In this document: positions 13,157 through 21,331 of the stretch, one piece after another
Position numbering within the stretch: position 1 is the first letter of the stretch
Layout: the number at the start of each line of letters is the position of its first letter
Source of the DNA: an uncultured bacterium
GTDB lineage: Bacteria; Patescibacteriota; Minisyncoccia; Phycocordibacterales; UBA2100
NCBI GenBank assembly: GCA_903858755.1
Contig: CAIOKC010000008.1
Span: 1-39,354, forward strand
Direction of reading: 5' to 3'
DNA length: 39,354 nt
The notes under the pieces: generated by a model
Told to the model about the DNA's origin: nothing
Database searches by the model: none
Seen by the model: the letters and a program-made list of their open reading frames with translations, nothing else
Program-made: the position numbers and the translations under genes

Positions 13157-14548
13157 CTAGAACGGATTGTCGCCGCCCTCCACCGTCGCTTGCGGCGTGA
13201 AATCGCCGAAATCGCTCTTGTCTATCGAGAGGAAGGTGGTCTTCTGCTCGTCGAAACGCAGGTCGACTTTCCCGACGGGACCATTGCGGTGTTTTTCCAC
13301 GAGAATCTCCGCGATGCCGGGTCGGTCGGAATTATCGCTCATTTTGTCTTCACGATGTATGAACATCACGACATCCGCATCCTGCTCGATCGAGCCGGAA
13401 TCGCGGAGATCGGAGAGGCGGGGGCGACCGCGTCGCTGCTCGACCGCGCGCGAAAGCTGCGAGAGCGCGAGGACGGGCACTTCAAGCTCGCGCGCGAGTC
13501 CCTTGAGCGAGCGGGATATTTCGGTGACTTGCTGCACCATCGAATCTCCTGAGCGCGCGTGGGTCGGGGTGATGAGCTGCAGGTAGTCGACCACAATGAG
13601 TCCGAGACCCTTCTCCATTTTCAGGCGGCGCGCGACCGAGCGCATGGTAAGGACGGTCGTCGACGCCTTGTCGTCTATATAAATGGGCGCTTCGGAAAGG
13701 GTGCTGATCGCTTCTTGCAGGCGGTCGTAGTCGTCGTCGCCTTTGATTTTCCCGGTGCGGAGGCGCCACGAATCCACCCCCGCTTGCGCGGCGAGCATAC
13801 GGTCCACGAGCTGGTCGGTCGCCATTTCAAGAGAAAAAATGCCGACGGGCGTGCCGTGTTTGATCGCCGTCTGCCGCGCGATGTCCAAAGCGAGAGCCGT
13901 CTTACCCATGGACGGGCGGGCGGCGAGAATGACGAGGTCTGATTTCTGGAATCCGGCGAGCAGATTGTCGAGCGAGGGAAATCCTGTCGGGACTCCGCGC
14001 AAGGCGTCGCCCTGATGTTTTTGCAGATTCTCAAGCCGCTCCCACGCTTCGCCAAGCTCTTCTTTGATTGCGGTAAACGTCCGGAGCATCGGCGCTTGGG
14101 AGACTGAAAAGACGGCGCTCTGCGCTTCGTCGAGGACTTCCTCGATTTCGCGGTCCTCGGCGAAACCCAATTCTCCTATTTTCGACGCGGCATCGAGAAG
14201 GGAGCGGAGGACGAATTTGTTCTGCACGTTTTGCGCATAATGGCGCGCGCTTCCGGGAGAAGCTGCCGCTCCTGTGAGTTCGGAGAGATACGCTGCGCCC
14301 CCGATACCGGCAAGCTCTTTCCTCTCTTTCAGCTTTCCTGAGAGTGTGACCACGTCGATCGGCTCGCCCTTGGCGTAGAGCGCGAGCATTGCATCGAAAA
14401 TGACGCGGTGTTTCCCCGCATAAAACGAATCGACCGCAATCAGGTCGGCGACTTCGTACATCGCGTTCTGGCTCAGCATGAGCGCGCCGAGGAGCGCTTT
14501 CTCCATCTCGATATCTTGCGGCGGGACGCGGGGTGATTTCTCTGCCAT
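13157..14548 (-). CDS. dnaB: replicative DNA helicase DnaB
   Basis: The hexameric helicase that unwinds DNA at the fork. 463 residues, normal length. The N-terminal domain (about 10-110) contains PPQDIEMEKALLGALM. The RecA-like motor follows, with Walker A ARPSMGKT ending at residue 217, VVDYLQLI as Walker B, and the late motifs LSQLSRAVEQRRGRPRLSDLRDSGSIEQDADVV and HRNGPVGKVDLRF. No intein is present. The gene is the first of a dnaB-recR pair and is predicted leaderless, with TGG-TAGTAT six bases before the ATG. Confidence 0.97.
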   Translation of the reverse strand: MAEKSPRVPPQDIEMEKALLGALMLSQNAMYEVADLIAVDSFYAGKHRVIFDAMLALYAKGEPIDVVTLSGKLKERKELAGIGGAAYLSELTGAAASPGSARHYAQNVQNKFVLRSLLDAASKIGELGFAEDREIEEVLDEAQSAVFSVSQAPMLRTFTAIKEELGEAWERLENLQKHQGDALRGVPTGFPSLDNLLAGFQKSDLVILAARPSMGKTALALDIARQTAIKHGTPVGIFSLEMATDQLVDRMLAAQAGVDSWRLRTGKIKGDDDYDRLQEAISTLSEAPIYIDDKASTTVLTMRSVARRLKMEKGLGLIVVDYLQLITPTHARSGDSMVQQVTEISRSLKGLARELEVPVLALSQLSRAVEQRRGRPRLSDLRDSGSIEQDADVVMFIHREDKMSDNSDRPGIAEILVEKHRNGPVGKVDLRFDEQKTTFLSIDKSDFGDFTPQATVEGGDNPF

Positions 14549-14554
14549 GGCGCC

Positions 14555-14563
14555 ATACTACCA
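14555..14563 (-). promoter_or_regulatory. extended -10 promoter of dnaB (leaderless)
   Basis: On the minus strand TGG-TAGTAT (-10 at 14560-14555) lies six bases before the dnaB ATG. No good -35 is seen. Confidence 0.5.
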
Positions 14564-14642
14564 TCGAGGTCTTCTTGAGGCGCGCGCGAGCGAGGTCGAA
14601 CATGTGTTTTGCGTGTGGAAAAGGCGAGAAGCGGGTCGCCGC

Positions 14643-14671
14643 TTGACGCGCAATCAAGTATTTGATACAAC
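14643..14671 (+). promoter_or_regulatory. promoter of the sigma4-HARE gene
   Basis: TTGACG (14643-14648), a 17-base spacer and TACAAC (14666-14671). The start near 14678 leaves about 24 bases before the ATG at 14702. No Shine-Dalgarno sequence is seen. Confidence 0.45.
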
Positions 14672-14701
14672 GTATGCCACACCTAACACTATTGGTCAAT
14701 T

Positions 14702-15724
14702 ATGCTTTCATTTTCACCGAAATCAGCCACAAAAGACCTGCTCTCCGGGCTGCCGGAGCGCTCTCGCCACGTCCTTACGGACCGTTTCGGGCTCTCTTCC
14801 AAGGGGGAGCGCCGCACGCTCGATTCGATCGGGCAGGAGTATGGGATTACCCGCGAGCGCATCCGTCAGATAGAAAACCATGGCGTCGCGACCATCCGGG
14901 AGTCGGATTCATACGCGAAGCTTTCGCAGGCGTGGGAAGATCTCAAGCGCGCGATGAATACGCTCGGCGGCATCCTTGCGGAGCACACGCTTGTCTCCGA
15001 ACTTACGAAAAGCGAAGCGGAGCGCAACCACATCATTTTCCTCCTTACGGTGGGTCATCAATTCGACGATCGCCGCGAGGACGCGAATTTCCATCCGCGC
15101 TGGCATACCGATGAGCAGCTTGCGGAGGCTGTCGAACACGCGCTTACGAGCCTCTACGAATCGCTCGAACCGAGCAAGCTTACGCCCGAGGACGAATTTA
15201 TCGACCTCTTCGCGAAGCACTTGAAGCAAGAGGGGGTCAAGAATCGCACGCCGGAAATACTCGCGCGCTGGCTCGCGCTCTCGAAGCGCGTCGGTCGCAA
15301 CCCGCTTGGCGAATGGGGTCGGCAGGAAAGTCCGCACGTCCGCATCAAGAACACTCGGGATTTCGCATACCTTACGCTGAAACGCCACGGCTCCCCGATG
15401 CATTTCACCGAAGTCGCGAAAGGCATCGAGAAGCTTTTCGGTCGCGAGACGCATCCGGCGACCACGCACAACGAGCTCATCAAAGACGGTCGTTTCGTGC
15501 TCGTCGGGCGCGGTCTCTACGCGCTCAAGGAGTGGGGATACGAACCGGGCGTTGTGCGCGACGTCATCAGAGGTGTGCTCGAGCGCGAGGGACCTCTTAC
15601 GCGAGAAGAAATCGTGGATCGCGTGAAGCGCGAACGCTATGTGAAAGATGCGACCATCGCGGTCAATCTCCAGAATGGAATGTTTACACGTCTCTCCGAC
15701 GGTCGCTACTCTCTCTCGAAGTAA
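14702..15724 (+). CDS. sigma-70 region 4 domain fused to HARE-HTH domain
   Basis: 340 residues. The N-terminus (about 15-70) is a sigma region 4 with LPERSRHVLTDRFGL and the helix-turn-helix TLDSIGQEYGITRERIRQIENHGVATIRE, almost the -35 recognition helix of a housekeeping sigma factor. There is no sigma region 2, so it cannot act as a sigma factor alone. A helical middle part (75-210) is followed by FAYLTLKRHGSPMHFTEVAKGIEKLF and LIKDGRFVLVGRGLYALKEWGY (about 220-280), the HARE-HTH fold also found in the RNA polymerase delta subunit, and a second winged-helix-like part (285-340). It is probably a promoter- or polymerase-associated regulator; targets are unknown. It is divergent from dnaB. Confidence 0.8.
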   Translation: MLSFSPKSATKDLLSGLPERSRHVLTDRFGLSSKGERRTLDSIGQEYGITRERIRQIENHGVATIRESDSYAKLSQAWEDLKRAMNTLGGILAEHTLVSELTKSEAERNHIIFLLTVGHQFDDRREDANFHPRWHTDEQLAEAVEHALTSLYESLEPSKLTPEDEFIDLFAKHLKQEGVKNRTPEILARWLALSKRVGRNPLGEWGRQESPHVRIKNTRDFAYLTLKRHGSPMHFTEVAKGIEKLFGRETHPATTHNELIKDGRFVLVGRGLYALKEWGYEPGVVRDVIRGVLEREGPLTREEIVDRVKRERYVKDATIAVNLQNGMFTRLSDGRYSLSK

Positions 15725-15742
15725 ATCACTCCACAGGGCTCT

Positions 15743-15773
15743 CGAAAACGCCGCCGCGAGGGCGGCGTTTTCG
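15743..15773 (+). terminator. terminator after the sigma4-HARE gene
   Basis: CGAAAACGCCGCC (15743-15755), a five-base loop and GGCGGCGTTTTCG (15761-15773). A 13-pair stem with A-rich and T-rich edges. The -10 box of the next gene begins three bases later. Confidence 0.7.
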
Positions 15774-15775
15774 TG

Positions 15776-15781
15776 TAAAAT
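15776..15781 (+). promoter_or_regulatory. -10 box of the gene at 15788 (leaderless)
   Basis: TAAAAT lies six bases before the ATG, directly after the terminator stem. Confidence 0.4.
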
Positions 15782-15787
15782 GCGAGT

Positions 15788-17203
15788 ATGGCGCATGGAG
15801 AAAAAAACTGGCACAACAATTGGTTCAGCTTGGAGTGGTGGGTGGAAGAGTATTTCGGGGAGTGGAATATTTCTCGATGCCTTCAGCTTTCCATGCTATC
15901 GCTCGGTCTCCTCTTCGTTCTCTCGAAGCAGGTTCCGCATTTGCCGCTCTTTACTCTCGAGTGGATGATCGGTACCGCTCCCGTGTGGCTCCCGGTCGGG
16001 CTTGCGGTCGGCGCATGGAAGGTGTGGATATGGTACATTCAGTCACTCTACCTTTCGAAGCGCGAGCACACGGTCTTCGAGATGAAAGTGCCCCGCGATG
16101 TGATGAAATCACCGCGCGCGATGGAGCTCGCGATCACGAGCTTTAATCTCTCTTCGGGAGAGACCACCGTGTATCACCGCGCGTGGAAGGGGCAGGTGCG
16201 CCCGATATTCTCGCTCGAGATCGCGAGCTTCGGCGGCGAGATACATTTCTATATCTGGTGCTGGAAACAGTACAAAGATACGGTGGAAGGCGCGCTCTAC
16301 GCGAATTACCCCGAGATAGAATTGCACGAGGTGGAAGATTACGCTTCGAAATTCCGATTCGACCCCGAGATCCACAACGGCTGGGGGATGGAGTGGCCGC
16401 TCATGAGTTACATCGGTATCGACATGAATGACTTCCGGATCAATGCGTACCAGCCGCGGACGTACGTGGATTTCGAGCTCGAGAAAGATCCGAAAGAAGA
16501 ATTCAAGATAGATCCTCTCGCAAGCGTTATCGAATTCATGGGCAATATCAAGCCGACCGAGCAGATGTGGATACAGATCATTCTGCGAAAATCTGGTAAG
16601 ACGACAGTTTTCACCGGTAAACCCGACGAGGATACAGAGTGGAAAAAGATGGTGGAAAAGGAGGTCAACAAACTCCGTACACAAGCGGCGATCATCCCGA
16701 GCAGCGCGCTCAGGGAAGCGCTTGAAGAAGCAGGTGAAGAAGCCGAAAAGCACGTATCGCCTCGCCCGTCGTGGAAGCAGAACGAAATGATGAAGTCGAT
16801 GGAGCGGCACCTCGGGAAATATCCTTTTCAGGTGGGTATGCGCGGGATTTACTGGGCGGAAGGTGATCTCCGCGGACCGATGTACACGGGTATGCGCTGG
16901 ATATGGCGACCCTTCGGTAATCCCAACTACGGCACGCATTTGCGTCCTCGGCGCTGGCACTGCGATTTCGATTATCCGTGGGCGGATTTCAAGGGATGGC
17001 GCTGGACCAACAACCTGAGGCGCGTCCACGATGCGTACCGTCGCCGCGCATTCTTCCACTCGCCGTGGCAGGGGAATACCAATGTGCTCACGAATGAGAC
17101 GCTCGCTTCTCTGTGGCACCCGCCGAGTCGCGCCATCACGACGCCGGGTCTTGCTCGCATACCGGCGACCAAGGTGGGAGCGCCGGCGAATTTGCCCAAA
17201 TAA
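15788..17203 (+). CDS. two-TM protein resembling the N-terminal part of CPR VirB4/TraC-like proteins
   Basis: 471 residues. Two membrane helices (about 31-47 and 61-85) precede a large cytoplasmic region. The segment HTVFEMKVPRDVMKSPRAME, then FSLEIASFGGEIHFYIWCW, then YPEIELHEVEDY looks like the front, non-ATPase part of the large conjugation-type (VirB4/TraC/TraD-like) proteins common in CPR genomes. Walker motifs are absent, so the motor domain is missing or encoded elsewhere. The C-terminus is rich in Trp, Arg and Pro. No secretion genes are next to it; mltG, a cell-wall lytic enzyme, follows at nine bases. The match is from memory of family patterns and moderate. Confidence 0.6.
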   Translation: MAHGEKNWHNNWFSLEWWVEEYFGEWNISRCLQLSMLSLGLLFVLSKQVPHLPLFTLEWMIGTAPVWLPVGLAVGAWKVWIWYIQSLYLSKREHTVFEMKVPRDVMKSPRAMELAITSFNLSSGETTVYHRAWKGQVRPIFSLEIASFGGEIHFYIWCWKQYKDTVEGALYANYPEIELHEVEDYASKFRFDPEIHNGWGMEWPLMSYIGIDMNDFRINAYQPRTYVDFELEKDPKEEFKIDPLASVIEFMGNIKPTEQMWIQIILRKSGKTTVFTGKPDEDTEWKKMVEKEVNKLRTQAAIIPSSALREALEEAGEEAEKHVSPRPSWKQNEMMKSMERHLGKYPFQVGMRGIYWAEGDLRGPMYTGMRWIWRPFGNPNYGTHLRPRRWHCDFDYPWADFKGWRWTNNLRRVHDAYRRRAFFHSPWQGNTNVLTNETLASLWHPPSRAITTPGLARIPATKVGAPANLPK

Positions 17204-17206
17204 TAT
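17201..17206 (+). promoter_or_regulatory. possible -10 box of mltG
   Basis: TAATAT begins in the stop codon of the previous gene and lies six bases before the mltG ATG. The gene may also be read from the upstream message. Confidence 0.35.
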
Positions 17207-17212
17207 TCGCGT

Positions 17213-18250
17213 ATGTCCACTTTCCCTCCCGTCGAAGTATTTCTTGAGCGCTGCTTCAGCGCGGGGAATCGTATTCTGGATCTATTCTCCGAGAGGTGGC
17301 ACCGAGGCGCGAATCGACGCACGATCATCATTCTTGTCGTCGGAGGATCGCTTTTTGCCTACCTCTACCTCTCATTCGTCCGACCGCCGGATGCCTTTCC
17401 CGTGGGCGAGCTTATCGCCGTCCCGTCTGGCGAATCTCTCTCCACAATAAGCGGCGAGCTTGAGGCAATGGGGGTGATCCGTGATGCGCGCGCACTGAGG
17501 TTCCTCGTCACCCTTACCGGGGATCAGCACAACGTGCGCGCGGGCGATTACCTTTTCAAAGAGCCGCGCGATGTATTCTTTGTCGCCCGCGCGCTCGTGC
17601 TCGGCGCATACGGTCTTGAGCCCGAGCGTTTTCGTGTCCCCGAAGGCGCGACCGTGGACGAGATCGGCGAAATATTCGATACGCGCCTTCAGCGGTTTGA
17701 TAAGGAGAGTTTCTTCGCGCAAGCGGAAGAGATGGAAGGATTTCTTTTTCCTGACACGTACTTTTTCCTTCCAAACGCGAGCGAGGCGACCGTCGTTGCC
17801 GCTATGCGGCAGAATTTCGATACGAAAATCGCGCCTCTTCAGCCGCAGATCGCAAGCTCGACCTTGAGCTTGAAGGAGGTCGTCGTTCTCGCCTCCATTC
17901 TTGAGCGAGAGGCATACAATACGCGCGACCGCCGGATGATAGCGGGAGTGCTCTACAACCGGCTCGAGAAAGACATGCCGCTGCAGGTCGATGCCACTTT
18001 CGCGTATACGATCGGGAAGGGGACTTTTCAGCTTACGAGGGCAGATCTCAAAAGCGATTCGCCCTACAACACATACGTGCACAAGGGTCTTCCGCCGGGC
18101 GCGATCGGGAATCCTTCGCTTGATTCTCTCGAAGCCGCCGTCGATCCGATAGACAATGACTACATCTTTTTCCTCGCCGACCACAGCGGAATAACGCACT
18201 ACTGCAAGACCTATGCGTGCCAGCTTGCGAACAAAGCAAGGTATTTTTAA
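17213..18250 (+). CDS. mltG: endolytic murein transglycosylase MltG (YceG-like)
   Basis: MltG cuts nascent glycan strands at the membrane and sets glycan length. 345 residues with a short cytoplasmic N-terminus, one membrane helix (about 37-56, RTIIILVVGGSLFAYLYLSF), a LysM-like subdomain (about 65-135) and the catalytic domain. The catalytic glutamate is E231 in ASILEREA. Other family marks are AGVLYNRLEKDMPLQVDATFAY and SPYNTYVHKGLPPGAIGNPSLDSLEAA. The length is normal. It follows the two-TM orphan gene by nine bases, and a strong promoter for the next gene begins 15 bases after the stop. Confidence 0.96.
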   Translation: MSTFPPVEVFLERCFSAGNRILDLFSERWHRGANRRTIIILVVGGSLFAYLYLSFVRPPDAFPVGELIAVPSGESLSTISGELEAMGVIRDARALRFLVTLTGDQHNVRAGDYLFKEPRDVFFVARALVLGAYGLEPERFRVPEGATVDEIGEIFDTRLQRFDKESFFAQAEEMEGFLFPDTYFFLPNASEATVVAAMRQNFDTKIAPLQPQIASSTLSLKEVVVLASILEREAYNTRDRRMIAGVLYNRLEKDMPLQVDATFAYTIGKGTFQLTRADLKSDSPYNTYVHKGLPPGAIGNPSLDSLEAAVDPIDNDYIFFLADHSGITHYCKTYACQLANKARYF

Positions 18251-18265
18251 CCCCCGCGTGAAAAC

Positions 18266-18294
18266 TTGACATACGATAGTATGTGTCCTATTAT
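18266..18294 (+). promoter_or_regulatory. strong promoter of the SPFH gene
   Basis: Consensus TTGACA (18266-18271), a 17-base spacer and TATTAT (18289-18294). This is the closest match to the sigma-70 consensus in the window. The start would be near 18301, giving a leader of about 74 bases. Confidence 0.75.
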
Positions 18295-18322
18295 CCAGTC
18301 GGTTTAGTTCGGATAGGGGTAT

Positions 18323-18366
18323 TTGCGGCAACCCTGACCTCCTTTGACACTCAGCGCCGCAAGGAG
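18323..18366 (+). promoter_or_regulatory. structured leader that can hide the SPFH ribosome-binding site
   Basis: TTGCGGC (18323-18329) pairs with GCCGCAA (18356-18362). CTCCTT (18339-18344), in the loop, is complementary to the Shine-Dalgarno AAGGAG (18361-18366), which lies eight bases before the ATG. Two exclusive stems are thus possible, one covering the ribosome-binding site fully. This is seen in sequence; a switching role is inference. Confidence 0.45.
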
Positions 18367-18374
18367 AAGAGAAA

Positions 18375-19706
18375 ATGACTAACCTCGGACGTGTTGTGGG
18401 CACGGTCGCTGCCTTCCTCGCCTATGGGTGGGGAATGGCTTTCTACACCCCGCAGGCAACGCTCGTCACCGGCAAGGTTGCCGGCGAGCAATTCAAGGCT
18501 TCTGATCAGGCCTACGTCGACGCGGTCTACACCTTCAACCTCTTCAGCATGGCGAGCGCCATCTTCACGCTCCTCTTGCTCCTCGTGCTCTATCTGATCT
18601 GGCGCAAGCCCGTGAAGAGCGGCGCGAACAAAGTCAAAAAAGGACTGAAGGCGGTAATCGCAATCTTCGCGATTACCTGCGCTCTCGCTTTCGGGATGAC
18701 CGAGGGCTTCGCGTTCTTCGAGAAGGCTGACCGCACGGAGATCCACACGATCCTCCCGAACGAATCGGCGTTCTGGATTCCCGATGTCGGCGACAACAAA
18801 TCGACGCAGACCCAGATGGACTCCGAAGCGTATCTCAACGAGCGCAAAATCTCGGCGAAGCGGTTCATCATCCCGCACCAGAAGCTCACCGGCTCCGCCG
18901 GCACGAGTCTCCTGTCGGGCTGGGACTACTATGTCCCGACCGGGCGCCTCATCATCGTCGATCGCACTCCGTTCTCGCGGGAATGGGTCGACGCCGAAGA
19001 TCGCGGCACGTCGAAGCTCAAAGAAGGCTTCCCGTGCCAGACCAAGGGGGACAAAACATACCCTGGTGGGCTCAACGTGACGGTCGGCATCTCGATCGGC
19101 ACCTCGGTGCTCGAGAAGGATGCTGCGAAATTCCTGTACCGCTTCGGGGTGAATCCCCCGACCGGGTCGGATGGAAAGCCGCTGCGCGTGAAGGGCGACG
19201 CCGCGAGCATCGAAACGGACGGCAAAATCATCTTCACGTCGGTCTACTACGGTCGGTCGCTGAAGGATGTTATGGACGACGTTGGTCGGAAGAGGGTCCA
19301 GACCCTCGTCTGCAACGAACTGGCGAAACGGACGCTCGATCAAGCGAACAACGAGATGGTCGCCATGATGGAGGAAATCGAGAAGAAGGCCTCGGCTTAC
19401 TTCGCTTCGGTCGGCATCGCACTCGATTTCATCGGGTGGGGCGATACGTTCGAATTCGACGACCCGATCCAGGATGCCATCAATCGAGCGTACATCGCGA
19501 AACAAGACGAGGCGATCGCGAAAATGCTGCAGCCGTATGCCGAGACCATCAAGATGCTGGCGGCGGCACAGGCTACTCGCGACTTCGGCTCGAAGACCGA
19601 CGGCAAACTGCCGACGACATTCTTCGGTCAAGCTCCGGAAATCACCAGTCCGATTCTCGGGTTGCCGGGTATGCCGCGGGTTCCGGTCCAGCCGACGGTT
19701 AAGTAA
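18375..19706 (+). CDS. SPFH (band 7/prohibitin-like) membrane protein
   Basis: 443 residues. Three hydrophobic segments (about 7-24, 50-73, 91-111) precede an SPFH-like region (about 115-370) with a helical late part, YFASVGIALDFIGWGDTFEFDDPIQDAINRAYIAKQDEAIAKML, typical of stomatin/prohibitin proteins. Such proteins form oligomers that organise membrane microdomains or control membrane proteases. The C-terminus is Pro/Gly-rich. An AAGGAG site precedes the ATG by eight bases, and the gene has its own strong promoter and terminator, which suggests high expression. The exact subfamily is not clear to me. Confidence 0.75.
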   Translation: MTNLGRVVGTVAAFLAYGWGMAFYTPQATLVTGKVAGEQFKASDQAYVDAVYTFNLFSMASAIFTLLLLLVLYLIWRKPVKSGANKVKKGLKAVIAIFAITCALAFGMTEGFAFFEKADRTEIHTILPNESAFWIPDVGDNKSTQTQMDSEAYLNERKISAKRFIIPHQKLTGSAGTSLLSGWDYYVPTGRLIIVDRTPFSREWVDAEDRGTSKLKEGFPCQTKGDKTYPGGLNVTVGISIGTSVLEKDAAKFLYRFGVNPPTGSDGKPLRVKGDAASIETDGKIIFTSVYYGRSLKDVMDDVGRKRVQTLVCNELAKRTLDQANNEMVAMMEEIEKKASAYFASVGIALDFIGWGDTFEFDDPIQDAINRAYIAKQDEAIAKMLQPYAETIKMLAAAQATRDFGSKTDGKLPTTFFGQAPEITSPILGLPGMPRVPVQPTVK

Positions 19707-19729
19707 AGGAAAAATCCGATCTTTCGGTG

Positions 19730-19763
19730 CCGCGCAGACGAACTGTCTGCGCGGTCTTTTTTT
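19730..19763 (+). terminator. intrinsic terminator after the SPFH gene
   Basis: CCGCGCAGAC (19730-19739), loop GAACT, GTCTGCGCGG (19745-19754), then TCTTTTTTT. A textbook rho-independent terminator. Confidence 0.92.
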
Positions 19764-19771
19764 GCTAGACT
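19763..19771 (+). promoter_or_regulatory. extended -10 promoter of mnmA (leaderless)
   Basis: TGC-TAGACT (-10 at 19766-19771), seven bases before the ATG and directly after the T-run of the preceding terminator. Confidence 0.5.
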
Positions 19772-19778
19772 ACCCTGC

Positions 19779-20840
19779 ATGGCGCGCAGGATTTTTGTCG
19801 GGCTTTCGGGTGGAGTGGACAGCGCCGTTTCGGCAGCGCTTCTACAAGAGCAGGGAGAGCACGTGGTCGGCGTTTTCATCAAGATATGGCAGCCGGAATT
19901 TCTCGAGTGTACGTGGAAGGAAGATCGGATGGACGCGATGCGTGTCGCCGCCGCGCTCGAAATACCCTTTCTTGAGGTGGATCTTTCTGAGGAGTACAAA
20001 AAAACCGTCGTCGACCCAATGGTCGCTTCATACGCGCGAGGGGAGACCCCGAATCCCGATGTCCTCTGCAATCAGCACGTTAAGTTTGGCGTGTTTGCGG
20101 AGTGGGCGCGCGCGCACGGCGCCTCGATGATCGCGACCGGGCACTATGCGCGGACGATCGAACGAGGCGGGCATGTCGAGCTTCTGCGTGGTGTCGATGC
20201 CGCTAAAGATCAATCGTACTTTTTGCACCGTCTTGAGCAGCGCGAGCTCGCGCATACAATCTTCCCCATCGGCGTCTTTACCAAATCTCATGTGCGGAAT
20301 GAGGCTCGGCGCTTCAATCTCCCCGTCGCCGACCGACCCGACAGCCAGGGATTGTGCTTTGTCGGCGACATCTCGATGCCGGAGTTTCTCGGGCGGTACA
20401 TACCGCGCGTTTGCGGTCCTGTACTCAATGAAGAAGGCGAGCGCATCGGGGAGCACGACGGCGCCGCGCTCTACACGATCGGGCAGCGTCATGGATTCCG
20501 ACTCGCGAAAGCGTCGGCGGTGCCGCTCTTTGTCGTCCATGTCGATACGGAAAAAAACACGATACGAGTATCAGGCGATCGCTCGCGTGCCGCGAGTGCG
20601 AAGGTGAGCATTCGCGACGAGCACTGGATCCATCGCGCTCCTGCGCTGCCGCTTCGCATCCAGGCGCAAGCGCGATACCGCGAGCAGGCGATACCCGCCG
20701 CACTTCATCGCGAGGAAGGGGCGATAGTCGCGACATTCGAGACGCCGCATATCGTGGCTCCCGGGCAGTCGCTCGTGCTGTACGACGGCGATGTGTGCCT
20801 TGGCGGGGGAATCATAGAGAAGACAGATGCTCGCGTGTAG
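19779..20840 (+). CDS. mnmA: tRNA-specific 2-thiouridylase MnmA
   Basis: MnmA adds sulfur to U34 of tRNAs for Lys, Glu and Gln, using ATP and a persulfide relay. The 353-residue protein has the PP-loop SGGVDS (10-15), the acceptor cysteine C97 in NPDVLCNQHVKF, ATGHYA, KDQSYFL, and the second catalytic cysteine C193 in SQGLCFVGDI. The C-terminal beta-barrel (about 240-353) includes TIGQRHG. The length is normal. It stands alone behind a strong terminator. Confidence 0.97.
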   Translation: MARRIFVGLSGGVDSAVSAALLQEQGEHVVGVFIKIWQPEFLECTWKEDRMDAMRVAAALEIPFLEVDLSEEYKKTVVDPMVASYARGETPNPDVLCNQHVKFGVFAEWARAHGASMIATGHYARTIERGGHVELLRGVDAAKDQSYFLHRLEQRELAHTIFPIGVFTKSHVRNEARRFNLPVADRPDSQGLCFVGDISMPEFLGRYIPRVCGPVLNEEGERIGEHDGAALYTIGQRHGFRLAKASAVPLFVVHVDTEKNTIRVSGDRSRAASAKVSIRDEHWIHRAPALPLRIQAQARYREQAIPAALHREEGAIVATFETPHIVAPGQSLVLYDGDVCLGGGIIEKTDARV

Positions 20841-20905
20841 CGACCGGAGCGGCGCATTGCGGAGAATATGCACACGTTTCTCTAGTGGGTCGCGCTCATA
20901 CCTTA

Positions 20906-20911
20906 TACACT
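20906..20911 (+). promoter_or_regulatory. -10 box of the gene at 20918 (leaderless)
   Basis: TACACT lies six bases before the ATG. Confidence 0.35.
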
Positions 20912-20917
20912 GTCTCT

Positions 20918-21331
20918 ATGCCGGATCTGATCCGCCGTTTGGCGTGGTTTGCTGTTGTCGCTTCGATCTCGTCGTACGCAGTGCTTTTGGTCGCCGGGAG
21001 CTTCGTGCACGCGCGCGCGGCGCGTGCGTACGATCCTGTCGTGATACGAGACGAGCTCGGCGTCGGCGTCCACCATCTCTCAGGGATGGTCGTGGTCCCT
21101 TTCAACTGCGACCAGCTCTCGATGCACGTCGAGAAGAATTCGACTACGACGTACGCGCTTGAGTTTAAGACGTGGCGCGATCCTGCTGTCCCGTGCGATA
21201 TTCCCGACGTGCCGCGCGCTTTTCGCGAGGTGCTTTTTGCTCCATCCGCAGGTATCCACATCCAAGCGTCTATCGATGGTCGTTCATTTCCGGTGGCGCT
21301 TATACCTATCGTCGGGGATGCAACGCCATGA
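20918..21331 (+). CDS. small membrane-anchored or exported protein (137 aa)
   Basis: I do not recognise a family. A basic start (MPDLIRRLAW) and a hydrophobic helix (about 9-28) make a signal anchor. The rest would be outside the membrane and looks beta-rich, with two cysteines (CDQLSM and VPCDIPDVP) that could form a disulfide. The ATG at 20918 is chosen because it begins right at the signal anchor and a TACACT box lies six bases before it. It overlaps the next gene by four bases (ATGA), so the two are co-translated. Confidence 0.6.
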   Translation: MPDLIRRLAWFAVVASISSYAVLLVAGSFVHARAARAYDPVVIRDELGVGVHHLSGMVVVPFNCDQLSMHVEKNSTTTYALEFKTWRDPAVPCDIPDVPRAFREVLFAPSAGIHIQASIDGRSFPVALIPIVGDATP

